A stretch of DNA of 64,000 bases from Poa pratensis (GCA_947311845.1 CAMZMU010000041.1:137734775-137798774), one strand, 5' to 3'. Shown: positions 45,192-57,174, counted from the stretch's first letter. The notes: a model not told the origin generated them from the letters alone. Numbers and translations: made by a program.

Positions 45192-47813
45192 GAAGAGCAA
45201 GATGCATGAGGTGGTGGCAATGGCGAAGTCAGCTCAGCTCGGTGTGCTGGCTATGACCAATCCGGATGGAGGTGCAACATTTGAGATGCCCAAGGAGACA
45301 AAGAAGATCCCATTGACCCGGAGAACCCGGAGCGCATGGCCATCATTGGTGCCGGGCTGGATGAGAAATAGGAAAGCGCGCTCTGTCACTTCCTCCGTGA
45401 GAATCGGGATATCTTTGCATGGTCGGCTAAGGACCTGCCTGGTGTTCCGAGGGAGTTGGCAGAGCACTCTTTATTTGTCAGGCCGGATGTAAAACCGGTG
45501 AGGCAACCGACTCGGCGTCTCTCAGATGATCGAAGAAAAGTGGTGCTGGATGAGCTGGCTAAGTTGCTTGCAGCCGGATTCATTATGGAGGTGTTGCATC
45601 CAGACTGGATATCCAATCCGGTTCTGGTAGAGAAGAAGAAGGACGAACCAGCGGTGGTCAAGGTGTGGCGCATGTGCATCGATTTCACCAACCTAAACAA
45701 GGCGTGCCCGAAGGATCCATTTCCTTTACCTCGGATTGATCAAGTGATCGATTCTACTGCGGGGTGTGAGTTGTTGTCTTTTATTGATGCGTACTCTGGT
45801 TTTCACCAGATACCACTGAACCCTAAAGATCAAATAAAGACTGCTTTTATTACCCCGTACGGGGCGTATTGCTATCGTGTCATGTGTTTCGGTTTGAGAA
45901 ATGCCGGTGCAACTTATCAGAGATGTATGCAGAAATGCTTACACTCCCAAATGGGCAAGAATGTGCAGGTGTATGTCGATGATATCGTCATCAAAACTAA
46001 AGAAAAACACACTCTCCTCGAGGATCTCGAGGAAACATTTGTGAACTTGAGAAAATATCGGTTGAAATTGAATCCGGATAAATGCACCTTTGGTGTCCCG
46101 GCTGGAAAGTTGCTCGGTTTCCTTGTATCAAGCCGAGGTATTGAGGTGAATCCGGCTAAAATCCGAGCCATAGAAAGAATGAAATTGCCTAGATGTCTAA
46201 AAGATGTACAAAAATTCACAGGGTGTTTAGCCTCGTTAAGTCGGTTTGTGAGTCGGCTAGGAGAAAAAGCCTTGCCCTTGTATCAATTGATGAAAAAGAG
46301 CACCGGGTTCACGTGGACCCCGCAGGCAGATTCGGCTTTCAACGAATTAAAAAAGATGTTGTCCACTGCACCAATTCTGGCGTCACCTTTGCCGAATGAG
46401 CCAATGCTACTTTACATTGCGGCCACTAACCGGGTCGTGAGTGTGGTCATAGTGGTAGAACGAGAAGAGGAGGGTAAATCCGTGCAGAGACCGGTGTACT
46501 ATTTAAGTGAGGTGATCTCAACCTCAAAGCAAAATTATCCCCACTACCAGAAGATGACATACGGGGTATACCTGGCGGCCAAAAAGTTGAAACATTATTT
46601 CCAAGAACACCCGATTACCGTGGTATGTGAAGCTCCAATCGCGGAAATCATTGGGTGCAAAGATGCGACTGGCCGGGTTGCCAAGTGGGCAATAGAAGTA
46701 TCTCCTTACACCCCGCATTATGAGAGAAGGGATGCTATCAAGTCTCAGGCTTTACCAGATTTCCTTTGTGACTGGGCCGAAATGCAGTATGAGCCACCCA
46801 AGCCGGATTACAATTACTGGAAGTTGCACTTTGATGGCTCCAAAACCAAAATCGGATTAGGTGCTGGGGTGGTACTCACGTCACCGAAGCAAGATCAATT
46901 GCGATATGTGTTGCAGATTCATTTCTCAGCATCAAACAATGTGGCCGAGTACGAGGCACTGATCCATGGGCTTAATGTGGCCAGGGACATCGGCATCCGC
47001 CGAATAGAATGTTTTGGTGATTCGGATTTAGTTGTGCAGCAATCTTCTGGAAATTGGGATGCTCTTGATGCCAATATGGCACTATATCGGTTTCATGTCC
47101 AGAAAATTTCAGGATTTTTTGAAGGCTGCGAGTACAAGCACATACCTCGGTTGGAGAACGAAGCTGCTGATGTCCTGTCAAAACTCGGGTCGTCTAGGGA
47201 TGCAATTCCACCCGGGATATCCTTGAATCACCTAAGGGTCCCTTCAATCAAACCTTCGCCTGATTCCGAGTCAATTTTTATCCCAAAGCAAGAATCTGAG
47301 GCTGTCCCTATGAATGTTGATGTCGAGTACATTGGGGAAGACCCGGGGACTGCATGGCGAGACCCGGGGACTGCTAACCGGATCTTAGGAAAGAGGAGCA
47401 GAGAAGAAGGTGGTGATAACCGAATCTTAGGGAATGGGCAGAAGCTGATAGAAGAAATAATGGCGGCCGAACCAGTGGAAGTAGATGAGCACTTATTCCC
47501 TTTGCATCCAGTACCGGAATGGGCTGAAGAAATCATGAAGTTCATGTCGGAGGGGAGTTTGCCAAATGATGAAACCGAAGCTAGGCGAGTGCAGAGGAGG
47601 TCCAAGGCTTACACCATCATCAACAAGGAGTTATACAAGAGGAGTGCAACCGAGGTGCTACAGCGTTGTGTGGAGCCAGCCGAGGGCAAGGAGATGCTCC
47701 TTGAGATACATCAGGGTGAATGTGGACATCATTGCAGTACAAGAGCCCTGGTGGCTAAGTATTCCGGCATGGATTTTACTGGCCCACTGCTCACGCGGAT
47801 GCAGAGGACATAG
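45192..47813 (+). pseudogene. Gypsy reverse transcriptase and two RNase H domains
   Basis: The frame from about 45303 has one TAG (45372-45374, in LDEK-stop-ESALCHFLREN) and is then open to 47813. The RT shows LLAAGFIMEVLHPDWISNPV, CIDFTNLNKACPKDPFPLPR, FIDAYSGFHQI, the catalytic YVDDIVIK near 45970, and LGFLVSSRGIEVNP. The first RNase H covers about 46360-46770 (YYLSEVISTSKQNYP). A second, archaeal-type RNase H covers about 46800-47190 (LHFDGSKTKIGLGAGVVL, NNVAEYEALIHGL, FGDSDLVVQQ, ENEAADVLSKL) and keeps its acidic residues. Dual RNase H is typical of Tat-lineage Gypsy elements. Confidence 0.9.
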
Positions 47814-48781
47814 TCCGAAAATGTGAAGGATGCCAAAGGTTTGCCAAGCAGACACACTTACCCGCATCGGCACTGAAGACAATTCCTATCACTTGGCCAT
47901 TTGCTGTGTGGTGTTTGGATATGGTGGGAGATTTCAAGCCGGCTAGGGGCAACATGACACATATGCTGGTGATGGTGGATAAGTTCACCAAGTGGATAGA
48001 GGTGAAACCAATCCGGAAGTGATGGTCGTTCGGCTGTGACTTTCTGAAAGAAATTATTTTGAGATACGGATACCCTCATAGCATCATCTCGGATAACGGC
48101 ACAAACTTTGCTGTCGGAGAGTTTGCTCGGTTCTGCATGAATAAGGGAATCCGGCTAGATATAGCCTCGGTGGCACATCCGGAGTCTAATGGGCAAGTGG
48201 AAAGATCAAATGCCCTGGTGTTGGCCGGCATCAAGGCTCGTCTCATTGAACCATTGCTGAAAACTCCGGGATGCTGGATAGACGAGATACCATCAGTACT
48301 GTGGGGTCTAAGGACCACGCCGAATCGGTCAACTGGCTATACGCCATTTTTTCTGGTTTATGGGGCAGAAGCTGTGCTACCCACAGACATAGAACATGAT
48401 GCACCAAGGGTGGCAATGTATACTGAAACCGAGGCAAAAGAGGCTCGGGAAGATGCAGTGGATCTGCTAGAGGAAGCAAGAGAATTGGCTCTATCTCGGA
48501 CAGCAATATACCAGCAGAATCTACGACGATATCATAGTCGAAAGATCAGCCCTCGAGTGTTTCATGAGGGTGATCTTGTGCTAAGGCTGGTGCAGCGCAG
48601 CAAAGGCCGACACAAGTTGTCACCTCCATGGGAGGGACCTTTCATTGTGAGCAGGGCTATGCACAATGACTCGTACTACCTTGTAGATGCACAGGAACCA
48701 AGGAAGGATGGCCTGGACAGACCCGGACAAGAAACTAAGAGACCTTGGAATGTAGCTCTGCTTCGACCCTTTTACTCCTAA
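47520..48781 (+). pseudogene. Gypsy integrase
   Basis: The zinc-binding part is HQGECGHHCSTRAL followed by CEGCQRFAKQ, but the frame changes between them near 47785. The core has DMVGDFKPARGN (first Asp near 47917), ISDNGTNF (second Asp near 48090) and HPESNGQVERSNAL (Glu near 48200), the D,D35E triad. A TGA at about 48020 with a nearby one-base loss breaks the frame before 48059. After it the frame is open to 48781 and ends in NVALLRPFYS. No chromodomain is seen. Confidence 0.88.
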
Positions 48782-49381
48782 GGGGCGCAATGTATGTATT
48801 TCAGTTTATCATAAATGAAGTTGCAGCAATCCGAGTCTGGACTCGGGGACTGTTCGTACTCATGCATGTTTTTATTACTGTTTTGTCCATACCGTTCGTG
48901 TGCCGAATTGCTTTGAACCTCGTCCCAAAATTCAAGTAATGTATGTTGTGTTGTTGATCTCGTGACTCGACTGACAAACACCAAAATGGTAGTCAAGAGC
49001 AGAGATGAGGAATGTGGGAAACATGAAAATGGACTCGGGGACTCGGTCCAAAACCGATTCGGCACATGTCGTTTACTAACCCCTGTTATTTATTTTTCGT
49101 TTATGTTGAATGATTCTAAACCACAACTCGCATGTTTCAAGTATTGTATGCTATGATTCCTATCTTGTGACTCGACTGTCAAACACCTAAAAGGTAGACA
49201 AGAGCAGAGATTCGGCAAAAATAGTAAACAAGAAAACAGACTCGGGGACTCGGTTTAAAATGATCCAACATAAACCTCGTCCGGATCATGTTAAGCAAAT
49301 TTAAAGTAGTCTCGAAAGAACTTAAAATAGTCTATTACATCTGCTCCCGGCATACCGGGGATTTAACGTTTTTTCACTAAG

Positions 49382-52300
49382 TTACTTCAGGAAGCAGCAG
49401 ACTCGGTTGTAGCAGGTTCGGTGGCAGGAGCTTTGGTTGAAGGAACCTCGGGCGCGCGAGCCTCGGTTACAGGAGCTTCGGTTGGAGTAGATTCGGTTGC
49501 AGGGGCTCGGTTGCAAGGATGGGCTCAGATGGAGGAACTTCAGGGGTAACCTTGCGTGGAGAGCTTGAAGGCTGGGCAGATTCGGAGGTATCCGGATCAG
49601 CTGAGCTTGTTTAGTAATCTCTGCCGAATCAGTTGCTGGTATCTCCGAAGTCTGGGCCGGAGTTGCTTCGGTATTCTTAGCCGAGTCAGAAGCTGGGATC
49701 TTGATAGGAGCGTGTTCGGCAGAGTTAGCCGAATCACCAGACTCGCCCTCAGAATCGGCGTATTCTTCAGCGGAGGCGTCGTCCGATTCCTCTTCTTCAG
49801 TTTCTTCTCCATCCGAGTAGACCGGAGCCTCCAGATCAAGATGCTTGGTGCGTGCAAATTCGGCCATGAAGTTGGCGGCTTCTTCACGGATCTTAATCCG
49901 GGTAGGGTCTGTAGCCCACGGAGAACCCTCGCGAAATGAGCGCACTTTGGCAAGATCAATTAGCTCATACCAGGACATGATGAATAGCAAAGCTGCGTCA
50001 GCACCAGCGCGGGCGGACGAAGACCTCCACTGCTGTAACCGGGTCATTGCTTGATCCAGGTCTCGGATCAGCTCCTCCACAGGCACAACTTGCCGCGCTT
50101 CAGGAAACAAGATTCGGTGAGCCTTGAGACTTGCATTGAGCAGACCAATATGGGAATCCTTCAAAGGAGCAATCCGAGCCTTAAGTGCTGTAATATGATC
50201 TTCGATGTCCCATGTCTCTGGTAGGGGAGCCTCGGTTAATTTAGCTCTCTCAGCTCGGGCGTTTCTCACAGCCTTGGCAGCTTGAAGCCGGATGCTAGTA
50301 AACTCTCCTACAAACAAATAAGCTAATACTGAGTTCAGCGAGAAGGAACACAAGCATATGTATTGGTTAAGAGCAGAAAGAAAAAGGAGATTCGGTGAAC
50401 TTACGATCCATGTCATCGTTAAGGCTAGCAAGTGCAGCAAGCCATTTCGCACTGGCCGCTTTGTGAGCACTCAGTTCTTCTTTAGCCGCTTTGACTTCGG
50501 CTTCAGATTCGGCAATGTTCGTTTGAATTTGCTTGTCCAGTTTGGCCCGCTCCGCAAGTCCGGCTTTGAAAGTATCCCGCTCCTTCTGGATTGTGTCTTT
50601 TTCACGCTTCAGCGTATCCCGCTCTCCTTTAACCTTGTTCTTCACTTTTTCAACTCGGTCAAGCTCTCGCTGGAGCCGAGTCACCTCTGATTTTTCCTCG
50701 GATAAAGCGCGCTTGTGCTCTTCTTCTTTCTTGTCCATTTCAAGACAGAGCCCATCAAAGGAAGTTTGGAGCTTCTGATGCTGATGGGCGAGCTGCTTAA
50801 AGAGCTTGCCGCGAGCGGTCATGGTTTCCTGAAAGAAAACAGGCAAATGGCGTCAAAAGAATCTCGGGGACTGGCCCGAGATTAACCGAATCAGTTGGAA
50901 AAGAGACTCGGGGACTGGAAGTCCCACGGTGTCCTCGGTTACGGCAACATTCATGATAAGTTTTTTAGAGATTCAAGCCGAATGACTTTCTTACTCGGAG
51001 GAGTATCAGTCGTTCGACCCGAATCTCGGGGACTGGGTATAGTACTATTTGATCATGTTGAAATAAAAGCAAGATTCGGAAAAATTTACCTCAAACACCC
51101 GGTTAGCTTCAGTGACCGAGGTCTGTACAGAGTGTAATGATTGAAACATCCGACTAGGCCCAGCCGGATGTGGCGCTGAAGTAGAAAAATCTTTGGCGAG
51201 GTCAGCATCATTCCAAGCTTCAATGAATTGCTTGGCGGACTCGAGCTTATCGCTGCTCGGAGGGCGGGGATTCGACAGGGACTGGCCGAATCGAATCGCT
51301 GATGGGGCGGCAGAAACCTTCTTGCTAGCAACCACCTGCTTATCCGAGGTGGTTGGAGGTGTGCCAGAGGCACCTTGAGTCGGCTTGGGTTGCGGTGACG
51401 CACCCGGAGTCTGCTTCGGATGTGGCTCCTTGTGCTGCTTCTCGGAAACTTGCTGTTGCTGTTGCTGCTTCTGCTTTTTCTTCTTCTGCTGCTCTTGATT
51501 CAGCAGGGTTTGCGCTGCGGGAGTAGGGCGAGGATCCGGCTTAGGCAAGGATGTAGCCGATGTCTTGGCCTTTTCCTTCTCCAGCTCCTTGAGAGGGCGT
51601 GGCCAACTTGAATCTCGGATTGGAGCCGAGGTTTCCTCACTCTCCAAGTCAATAACCGGCTTTGAAATGGGAGTCGGCTGAGGAATATTGGCAGTGGTGA
51701 CACGCATTGGTGAGGTGGCAGTTCGATCAGGAGACTGGGTTTCCATGACCGTATCCAGCGGAGGAATGGGAGAAGAGATGGATGAATGAGTCTGCGCGGT
51801 GATGAGGACATCACTGCATAAAGCAAAGCAAACAGTTAACTCGGATAGATATGACTCGGTTAACAGAGGAAGAAAGCAAATGAAGTTAAGTCAGTATTAC
51901 CCCTTGGTGGTAGGCATCGGCTTGACGCGATTCAACTTGGAGCCAGACTTCTTTATTCTCTTGGCTTTAGGGGAATCAGATCCGGGCGCGTCACTGCGTT
52001 TCCGAGATGTCCCTTCAGCATCTTGTTTGGCTGGAACACAAGGTGGTGACCATGAAATCGGAATAGCGTCGATGGGATCTAAGATCCTGCAATCATCATC
52101 TTCCTCGTCGGAGATGTTGTGAATAGTTGATTGCTTACCCTTGCGGACTGGCTTGGCGCGCGGGATAGGCAGATAATCATCCGTATCCGGATCTTCTTCG
52201 TCCTCGCGCGGCGGGCTGAGATCCGGTCCCCATTCTTTGGTGGAGAGGTCTCCATCTTCGGTAAGTTGGCGATCAAACAGCTACAGAAAAGTCGGGGCAA

Positions 52301-53253
52301 ATCCGGATTAGGCCGATGCCATTTTGACGAAATATGGTTAGATTCGGAAAATGGCGAACTAACCTGTGGTGGAAGGCGCTCTCGGAAAAACGGCTTTACG
52401 CCCCACCGCCATTTATCCGACATCTCGGTGGCGGCAATGGCGTTTACCCGTCGCCTGATGGAGACTTTGTTAAGGTCATGCCTGCTGATCCGGGTAGGAT
52501 CTAGCACACCACCCATGTGGCATATCTTGTGTTCACGTCTTTGAAGAGGGCAGACCCGGCGACCGATGAAGGTCCGGAGCAGATCATCCGAGGCCAGGCC
52601 CTTCTTCGAAGTCCTCCAGAGTTTCATGTACAGTCTGAAGTTCTACAATAGTCTCGGCCGGATTGTATCCGAAGTTCAATTCGGCTGTGGGTGGCTCGAT
52701 CGTGAACTCGGGCAGATTAAGGGCGTCATGGCCTTCTGCACTCTTCACATAAAGGAAAGACCTTTGCCACTTCTTGACAGTGTCTAGGCCAGTGATACGG
52801 GGAAAGATGGATCCCTGCCTTGGCGTGATGCTAACCGGACCGCAAGCAGTCATCAGCTTCGGCTTAGTGCCTGGAATAGTATGTTTGCGGAGGTGGAAAT
52901 ACTTTGCCCAAATATCGACGGTCGGCCAGACACCGAGATAGCCCTCGCAAAAGGAGCTAAAAGCCGATAGAGAAACGAAGGCATTAGCCGGGAGGTGATG
53001 AGGCTGTAGGCCAAAGAAATCCAGGAAAGCCCGGAAGAAATCACTCGCCGGCAATCCGAATCCGCGCTCAAAATGCGCTAGAAACACCACACGTTCACCA
53101 GGTTCGGGAACCGGGACGAGTTCCTTCCCCGGTTTGCGGCATATAACTTGAGAGGTTATACGCCGGGTGCTTAATAGCCATTCCAGATCGTCCTTGGTCA
53201 CATCAGAACCCTCCCATCTGCCGGGAGGAAGCTTCGCCATATCCGGATCAATC
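49382..53253 (-). CDS. Spliced antisense gene of the Gypsy element
   Basis: Five coding exons on the minus strand: 52364-53253 (ATG 53240), 51901-52280, 51090-51813, 50405-50828 and 49382-50307, with GT-AG junctions and matching phases (0, 2, 0, 1). A probable 5' UTR exon ends at 53664 with GT. Exon 1 has LEWLLSTRRITSQVICRKPG, ERVVFLAHFERGFGLPASDF, FRAFLDFFGLQPHHLPANAF and WPTVDIWAKYFHLRK. This resembles the plant family named putative gypsy-type transposon (Transposase_28). Later exons give an acidic/basic linker, a poly-Gln and Lys stretch, a long coiled coil (SEVTRLQRELDRVEKVKNKV, ERDTLKREKDTIQKERDTFK) and an acidic tail. About 1100 residues. One extra base near 52600 shifts the frame between GPGLG and SDDLLRTFIG, and the C-terminus has further slips. 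The function is unknown. Confidence 0.75.
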
Positions 53254-53663
53254 CTGCAAGAGGTCGGATAGGGCCGAGTCAAAATGAATCGGATAATGGT
53301 ATAATCGAACCAGATCTAGAGTGATTCGGCTAATATTATCCCGGATGAAACTAGCCGGATTCAGCAGAGAAGGTGATTCGGGTGGCAATCACAAACACCT
53401 TCCGCAAAGGTCTAGGGTTACACAAGATCTACTGCAGCAGTAAAAAAGAAAGGAAATCAAGAGTAAAAATATGGTTGAACTGCTCATACGGTGGCAAACA
53501 AAACTAGGGCAGTGTAGTGCAAAATCTAGACAGGAGATCTACTAGATGCACTGAGGCTGGGCGACGGACTAATATGCGGATAAATCTACAAGAAACAAAT
53601 GCGAGTTTCCCGTGGCATATGAACTCCTCGAGTTCGCCATGACCGGAGAAAAAGAAAACTCAC

Positions 53664-53842
53664 GGTGATGACGCGACGGGGAAGAAGCTCGATGAAGGAA
53701 CGGCGGCGCTGGGCACGGTGCGCGGCCCCGGTCGTTTTCCTCCGGTGCGTTGAGGACGTCTCCGGCGCGGCAAGGTTACGAGGGCGAGATTGCGGCGGCG
53801 GCGGTGGCGCAGATGGAAGTTTTCGGAGTGGGGAACGAGCGG
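53664..53842 (-). other. Probable 5' UTR exon of the antisense gene
   Basis: The minus strand between the expected start about 30 bases below the TATA box and a GTGAGT donor after 53664. The acceptor TTGCAG lies at 53254-53259, 13 bases before the ATG exon text. Inferred from sequence only. Confidence 0.5.
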
Positions 53843-53870
53843 AGAAGAAGAGGAAACCCCCTGCGCCCAT

Positions 53871-53878
53871 ATTTATAG
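53871..53878 (-). promoter_or_regulatory. TATA box of the antisense gene
   Basis: The minus strand reads GCGCTATAAATATGGGC. This is a strong TATA box in a GC-rich setting about 640 bases upstream of the antisense ATG, followed by a CT-rich leader. It lies inside the element, about 410 bp from the 3' LTR. Confidence 0.6.
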
Positions 53879-54282
53879 CGCCCAGCGGTAACGGGCGCAC
53901 TACTGCACGGTTTTCGGAGCGTCGCACGGTAACTGCATCCTGGAACTCTGTGGCCTCTGTGGCCGTGTGTTCCAAGCACATGTTGGGCCATAGAATTGGA
54001 AGCAGTTGCACGGATCCTGTGTGCCGGTCAACGGAGAAAACGAGAAGACGCGGTCGTTTGGTCAAATGCACTCAAGTACCCGGAGAATCCGGATGAGGTG
54101 CTGTCAGTGGCATGTCAGATCAGAGATCCGGATTATGGGGCTTTGCGCAGAGATTCACTGCCAAGTGTCCCGGGAAATCCTGAGACAAGATTATATGATA
54201 TGATTCGGTTAGTGATGTTTATTTTTAACCTGCTACGGCTCTTCAGCCGAGGCTGTAGAACCGCACCAGCTTCGGGGACTAC

Positions 54283-55394
54283 TGTCGGGGGGCTGCCCCC
54301 GGGTAGGGCAAAGATGTGGTGTTAAGTGTTGCAAAGAGCTAGCCGGATCAACATATAGCCGGGTCACTTGGGCCGGATCTCTCGTGAGAGTCGGTTAGTA
54401 CTAAAGCTAACCGAATCAGAGGAAGATGCCAGAGAGGATCCGGTAAAGCTTAACCGAATCAGAGGAAGGAAACCGGTTAAGTTAGCCGGGTTGGTCAGGA
54501 AGGACCCGGATAAGGTAATCCGGATATTGCACAAGGGCCAAGTAATGTCAGAAAGGTTCACGGGTGTCTCCTGCCAGAGGCTGAGAAGACAGCCGGGTCA
54601 AGTCGCAGGTTTTCCGGGTCGCAAGGCCCTAGGCGCTGACTTGGCCAATTCGGGAAAGAGGATACGACCGAGACCCGGGGGGCTACGGCTGCCATTGCCC
54701 AAAGTGGCAAGATAGGCCTGCTAGGGACTTGACGGCCAGGTCAGGTCACGGGATTCCTGGGAGCGCAGCAACCTAGGAGCTGACCCGGCCAATTCGGGAA
54801 AGAGGATATGACCGAGACCCGGTGGGCTACACCTGCCATTGCCCAAAGTGGCAAGATAGGCCTGCTGGGCCTGACAGTCCGGCCGTTGGGTTGACAGGGG
54901 GCAGAGGCTTGTCCTGTTCCTCTTGTCCATGCCATTATCACTTCCAGCCAGGGGCAAAATGGTAATTCGGTTAGTGTATAAGTAAGCTACCAAATCCTCC
55001 AGTAGAGAGGAGGACGAGAGGCGAGAGAAACAGGCAGAGAGAGGGCGCCGAGAGCTCATTTCCCCACTGTGCCTTCATCTTCATCCTAGAGCTCTCACCA
55101 TTGTTCTTCATACAGCTCAAGGAGCACTCTGTACTTGTAACCACTTGAGATATAAAGAGAGTAGGCTAGTGCTGCAGTAGGGGTGTTACCTCCACAAGAG
55201 GGCCCCGAAGCAGGGTACATCGTGGTGTTCTTTGCTTCTTCTTGGTTCTGCTTGTTCTTGTTTGTTCTTGCGAGTTCTTGGTTGTTCTCCATGCGTGCTT
55301 CGTGAGCGCGCAAACCCTCCCCGGATCCCCCAACGTCCTAGCGAGCCCACAACTTAAGCCATCCTATGGCATCTGCCGTGACACCACCACGACA
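54283..55394 (+). repeat. 3' LTR of the Gypsy element
   Basis: 1112 bp. Compared by eye with the 5' LTR it differs in two clustered patches (near 54398-54405 and 55008-55080), mostly small indels. Elsewhere the two look identical. Confidence 0.95.
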
Positions 55395-55409
55395 TCTGAC
55401 ATCCTGAAT

Positions 55410-55481
55410 GGTCCCATGGTCTAGTGGTTAGGACATTGGACTCTGAATCCAATAACCCGAGTTTAAGTCTCAGTGGGACCT
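55410..55481 (+). tRNA. trnQ-CUG: tRNA-Gln (anticodon CUG), weak T-arm
   Basis: Cloverleaf: acceptor GGTCCCA/TGGGACC, D-arm GTCT-AGTGGTTA-GGAC, anticodon stem TTGGA/TCCAA with loop CTCTGAA (anticodon CTG). The T-arm CCGAG-TTTAAGT-CTCAG has a C-A mismatch and T in place of the invariant C56, which also weakens the B box. No T-run follows closely. Probably a decaying gene. It begins 15 bp after the end of the Gypsy 3' LTR. Confidence 0.8.
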
Positions 55482-56289
55482 CATTTCTGTTTCCATATAT
55501 AAAAAATTGATCCCCAGTTTCTTTCATATGAAGATTATTTTGTCTCTATCTTATATTTATTGAGAATTATTACTTTTTTCATCAAGTTTGTCCTCTTTTC
55601 AGTCGTTCCAAGCATGACCGCCAATATTTATCGTCTGTGTTTTTCTTACATGCCTCTTGTATCGTCATTATTTCTCATATGTTTTTAGAGTTATATGCAA
55701 CCTTTATTTTTTTTCTCATACCTTTATTTTTTTTCTCATACGTAATTTATGTCATAGTGGTGACTGACGAGTCAAATATGGAACCTTTTCATTTTCCATA
55801 TATTACTTGCTTATATTGTCAAGATCATCCTTTCTTTGACTTCGTTGCCAACATTGATTATCATGTTCTTTTGTTTCCTTCATGCGTCGTATATCGTTGT
55901 TATTTGTCATATGTTTGAAGAGTTTGTATGCAACATTTAATTTTCGGGATTACTATCATGTCCCAGGGGGTCAAAAAGAGGATATGTATCCAAGAATTCC
56001 ATTGGCCTTTTCATCGAGGTAGTGTCAATAGTGTGATTTATTTTGCACTCATTTTTTATCCAACAATAGATTTGTAGGGTGGTATGAGGGCAAGATCCGA
56101 TGGGTTAGTACACACGAGACACACAGTTTATACAGGTTTACCCCTAGATGAACACGTGTAACAAGCCTGCTCATGTTTGTCGTGGTTTCGATTGGTCGAT
56201 GAATGGTGTGCTTAGTATGGGGATGGTATTGAGAGTATTGTTTTGAGGATGTGTGTCCTATAGGGGGGTGGTCCTCCATCTGCCTTATA
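55482..56289. other. AT-rich intergenic, small duplications
   Basis: A perfect short tandem (ACCTTTATTTTTTTTCTCAT twice) lies near 55700-55740. A diverged copy of the segment around 55650-55705 recurs around 55875-55935 (CATATGTTT, TATGCAAC). No gene seen. Confidence 0.5.
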
Positions 56290-57174
56290 GGATAGGTGAA
56301 AGAGCATGGCGCCCCCATGTATGGTTTTGGTAATTAATGATAATCCCTATGGAATAATGATTGTATTGAGTTATACTGGTAGTGTTTGTCCATAGGCAAT
56401 GCTTGAACTCCATATGTTGGATTCAAGTTTGATACCATGAAGATAATGATATAATGTAGTATTTGGCATCAAGATCATCGAGTTGTATGGATATATTTGA
56501 TATGATCAATAAGAAAATTTTGTGATGACCAAGTTGTTGTTCGAGGAGTTATCCGATGATTGGTATGTGAGAGTTGAGCATATTGCATGTCTTGAAGAAA
56601 AGGATTATGTGATCATTAATGGTTATCTTCAAGACATCATCTAATGAAGAGAGAAAAAAAGATACAAGGTTGATCAAGATATTGATCAACACACAAAGCT
56701 ACAAGATGTACCAAGTAGGATCATGTATCTCCTGGTATGGTAAGCAATTGTCCATATAGCTTTGTGAATTACCCCATGATATGTGTGTGTGTGGTATTTC
56801 TATGTGGGGTTAGGTATCTTTCCATGGGCTTGCATCAAAAGGAAGATGTCATCTAGCCCATGGAGGATGGCGTCAAGTGGTGGTCATCATCAAAGTTTGA
56901 GGAGTGCAAGTTCAAGAGAAGCATCTCAAAGAGATCCCATGCTTGAAGCTTGCCACCCATTTGGAGATGAGAGTCAAGTGAAGATGTGCCTAAAAGAGAC
57001 TCCCCCATAGTGGGGTATGGGGGGAAAGGTGGTTCACTTGAGTAGATTAAGATCGTTATCACCTAGCTCAAGTGGAATGCGCAAGGCAAATGTATGATCT
57101 TGATACGGTTTCTATTTTACCGGTCTCATGGTGCTAGTTGGGAGACCGGGTTATAGGATAGATACCGTACTATC
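56290..57174 (+). repeat. LTR-like repeat fragment, unclassified
   Basis: Text such as TGTATGGTTTTGGTAATTAA, TCAAGACATCATCTAATGAA, GATGTACCAAGTAGG and TTTTACCGGTCTCATGGTGC is, from memory, part of a very common Triticeae LTR-type repeat. No terminal dinucleotides or duplication could be set, and the CACTA end at 57175 interrupts it. Confidence 0.45.

Larger units (their letters stand above)
40861..55394 (+). mobile_element. Complete Gypsy LTR retrotransposon, Tat-like, 14.5 kb
   Basis: LTRs at 40861-41961 and 54283-55394 start TGTCGGGG and end CACGACA. The target duplication TCTGA is at 40856-40860 and 55395-55399. The primer site TGGCGCCCACCGTGGGGC is at 41964, and the purine-rich TTCGGGGACTAC precedes the 3' LTR. 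Internal order is gag, protease, RT, RNase H, a second RNase H, integrase on the plus strand, followed by a 4.5 kb region with a spliced antisense gene. RT before integrase defines Gypsy. The second RNase H and the long 3' region with an extra gene are features of the Tat lineage. The gag-pol frame has several single-base frameshifts and one stop. The two LTRs match almost everywhere, so insertion was recent. Confidence 0.96.

Noticed and set aside
55095..55313. 72-codon minus-strand ORF repeated at 41662-41880
   Set aside because: Present in both Gypsy LTRs. It is a by-product of the LTR sequence with no support as a gene.
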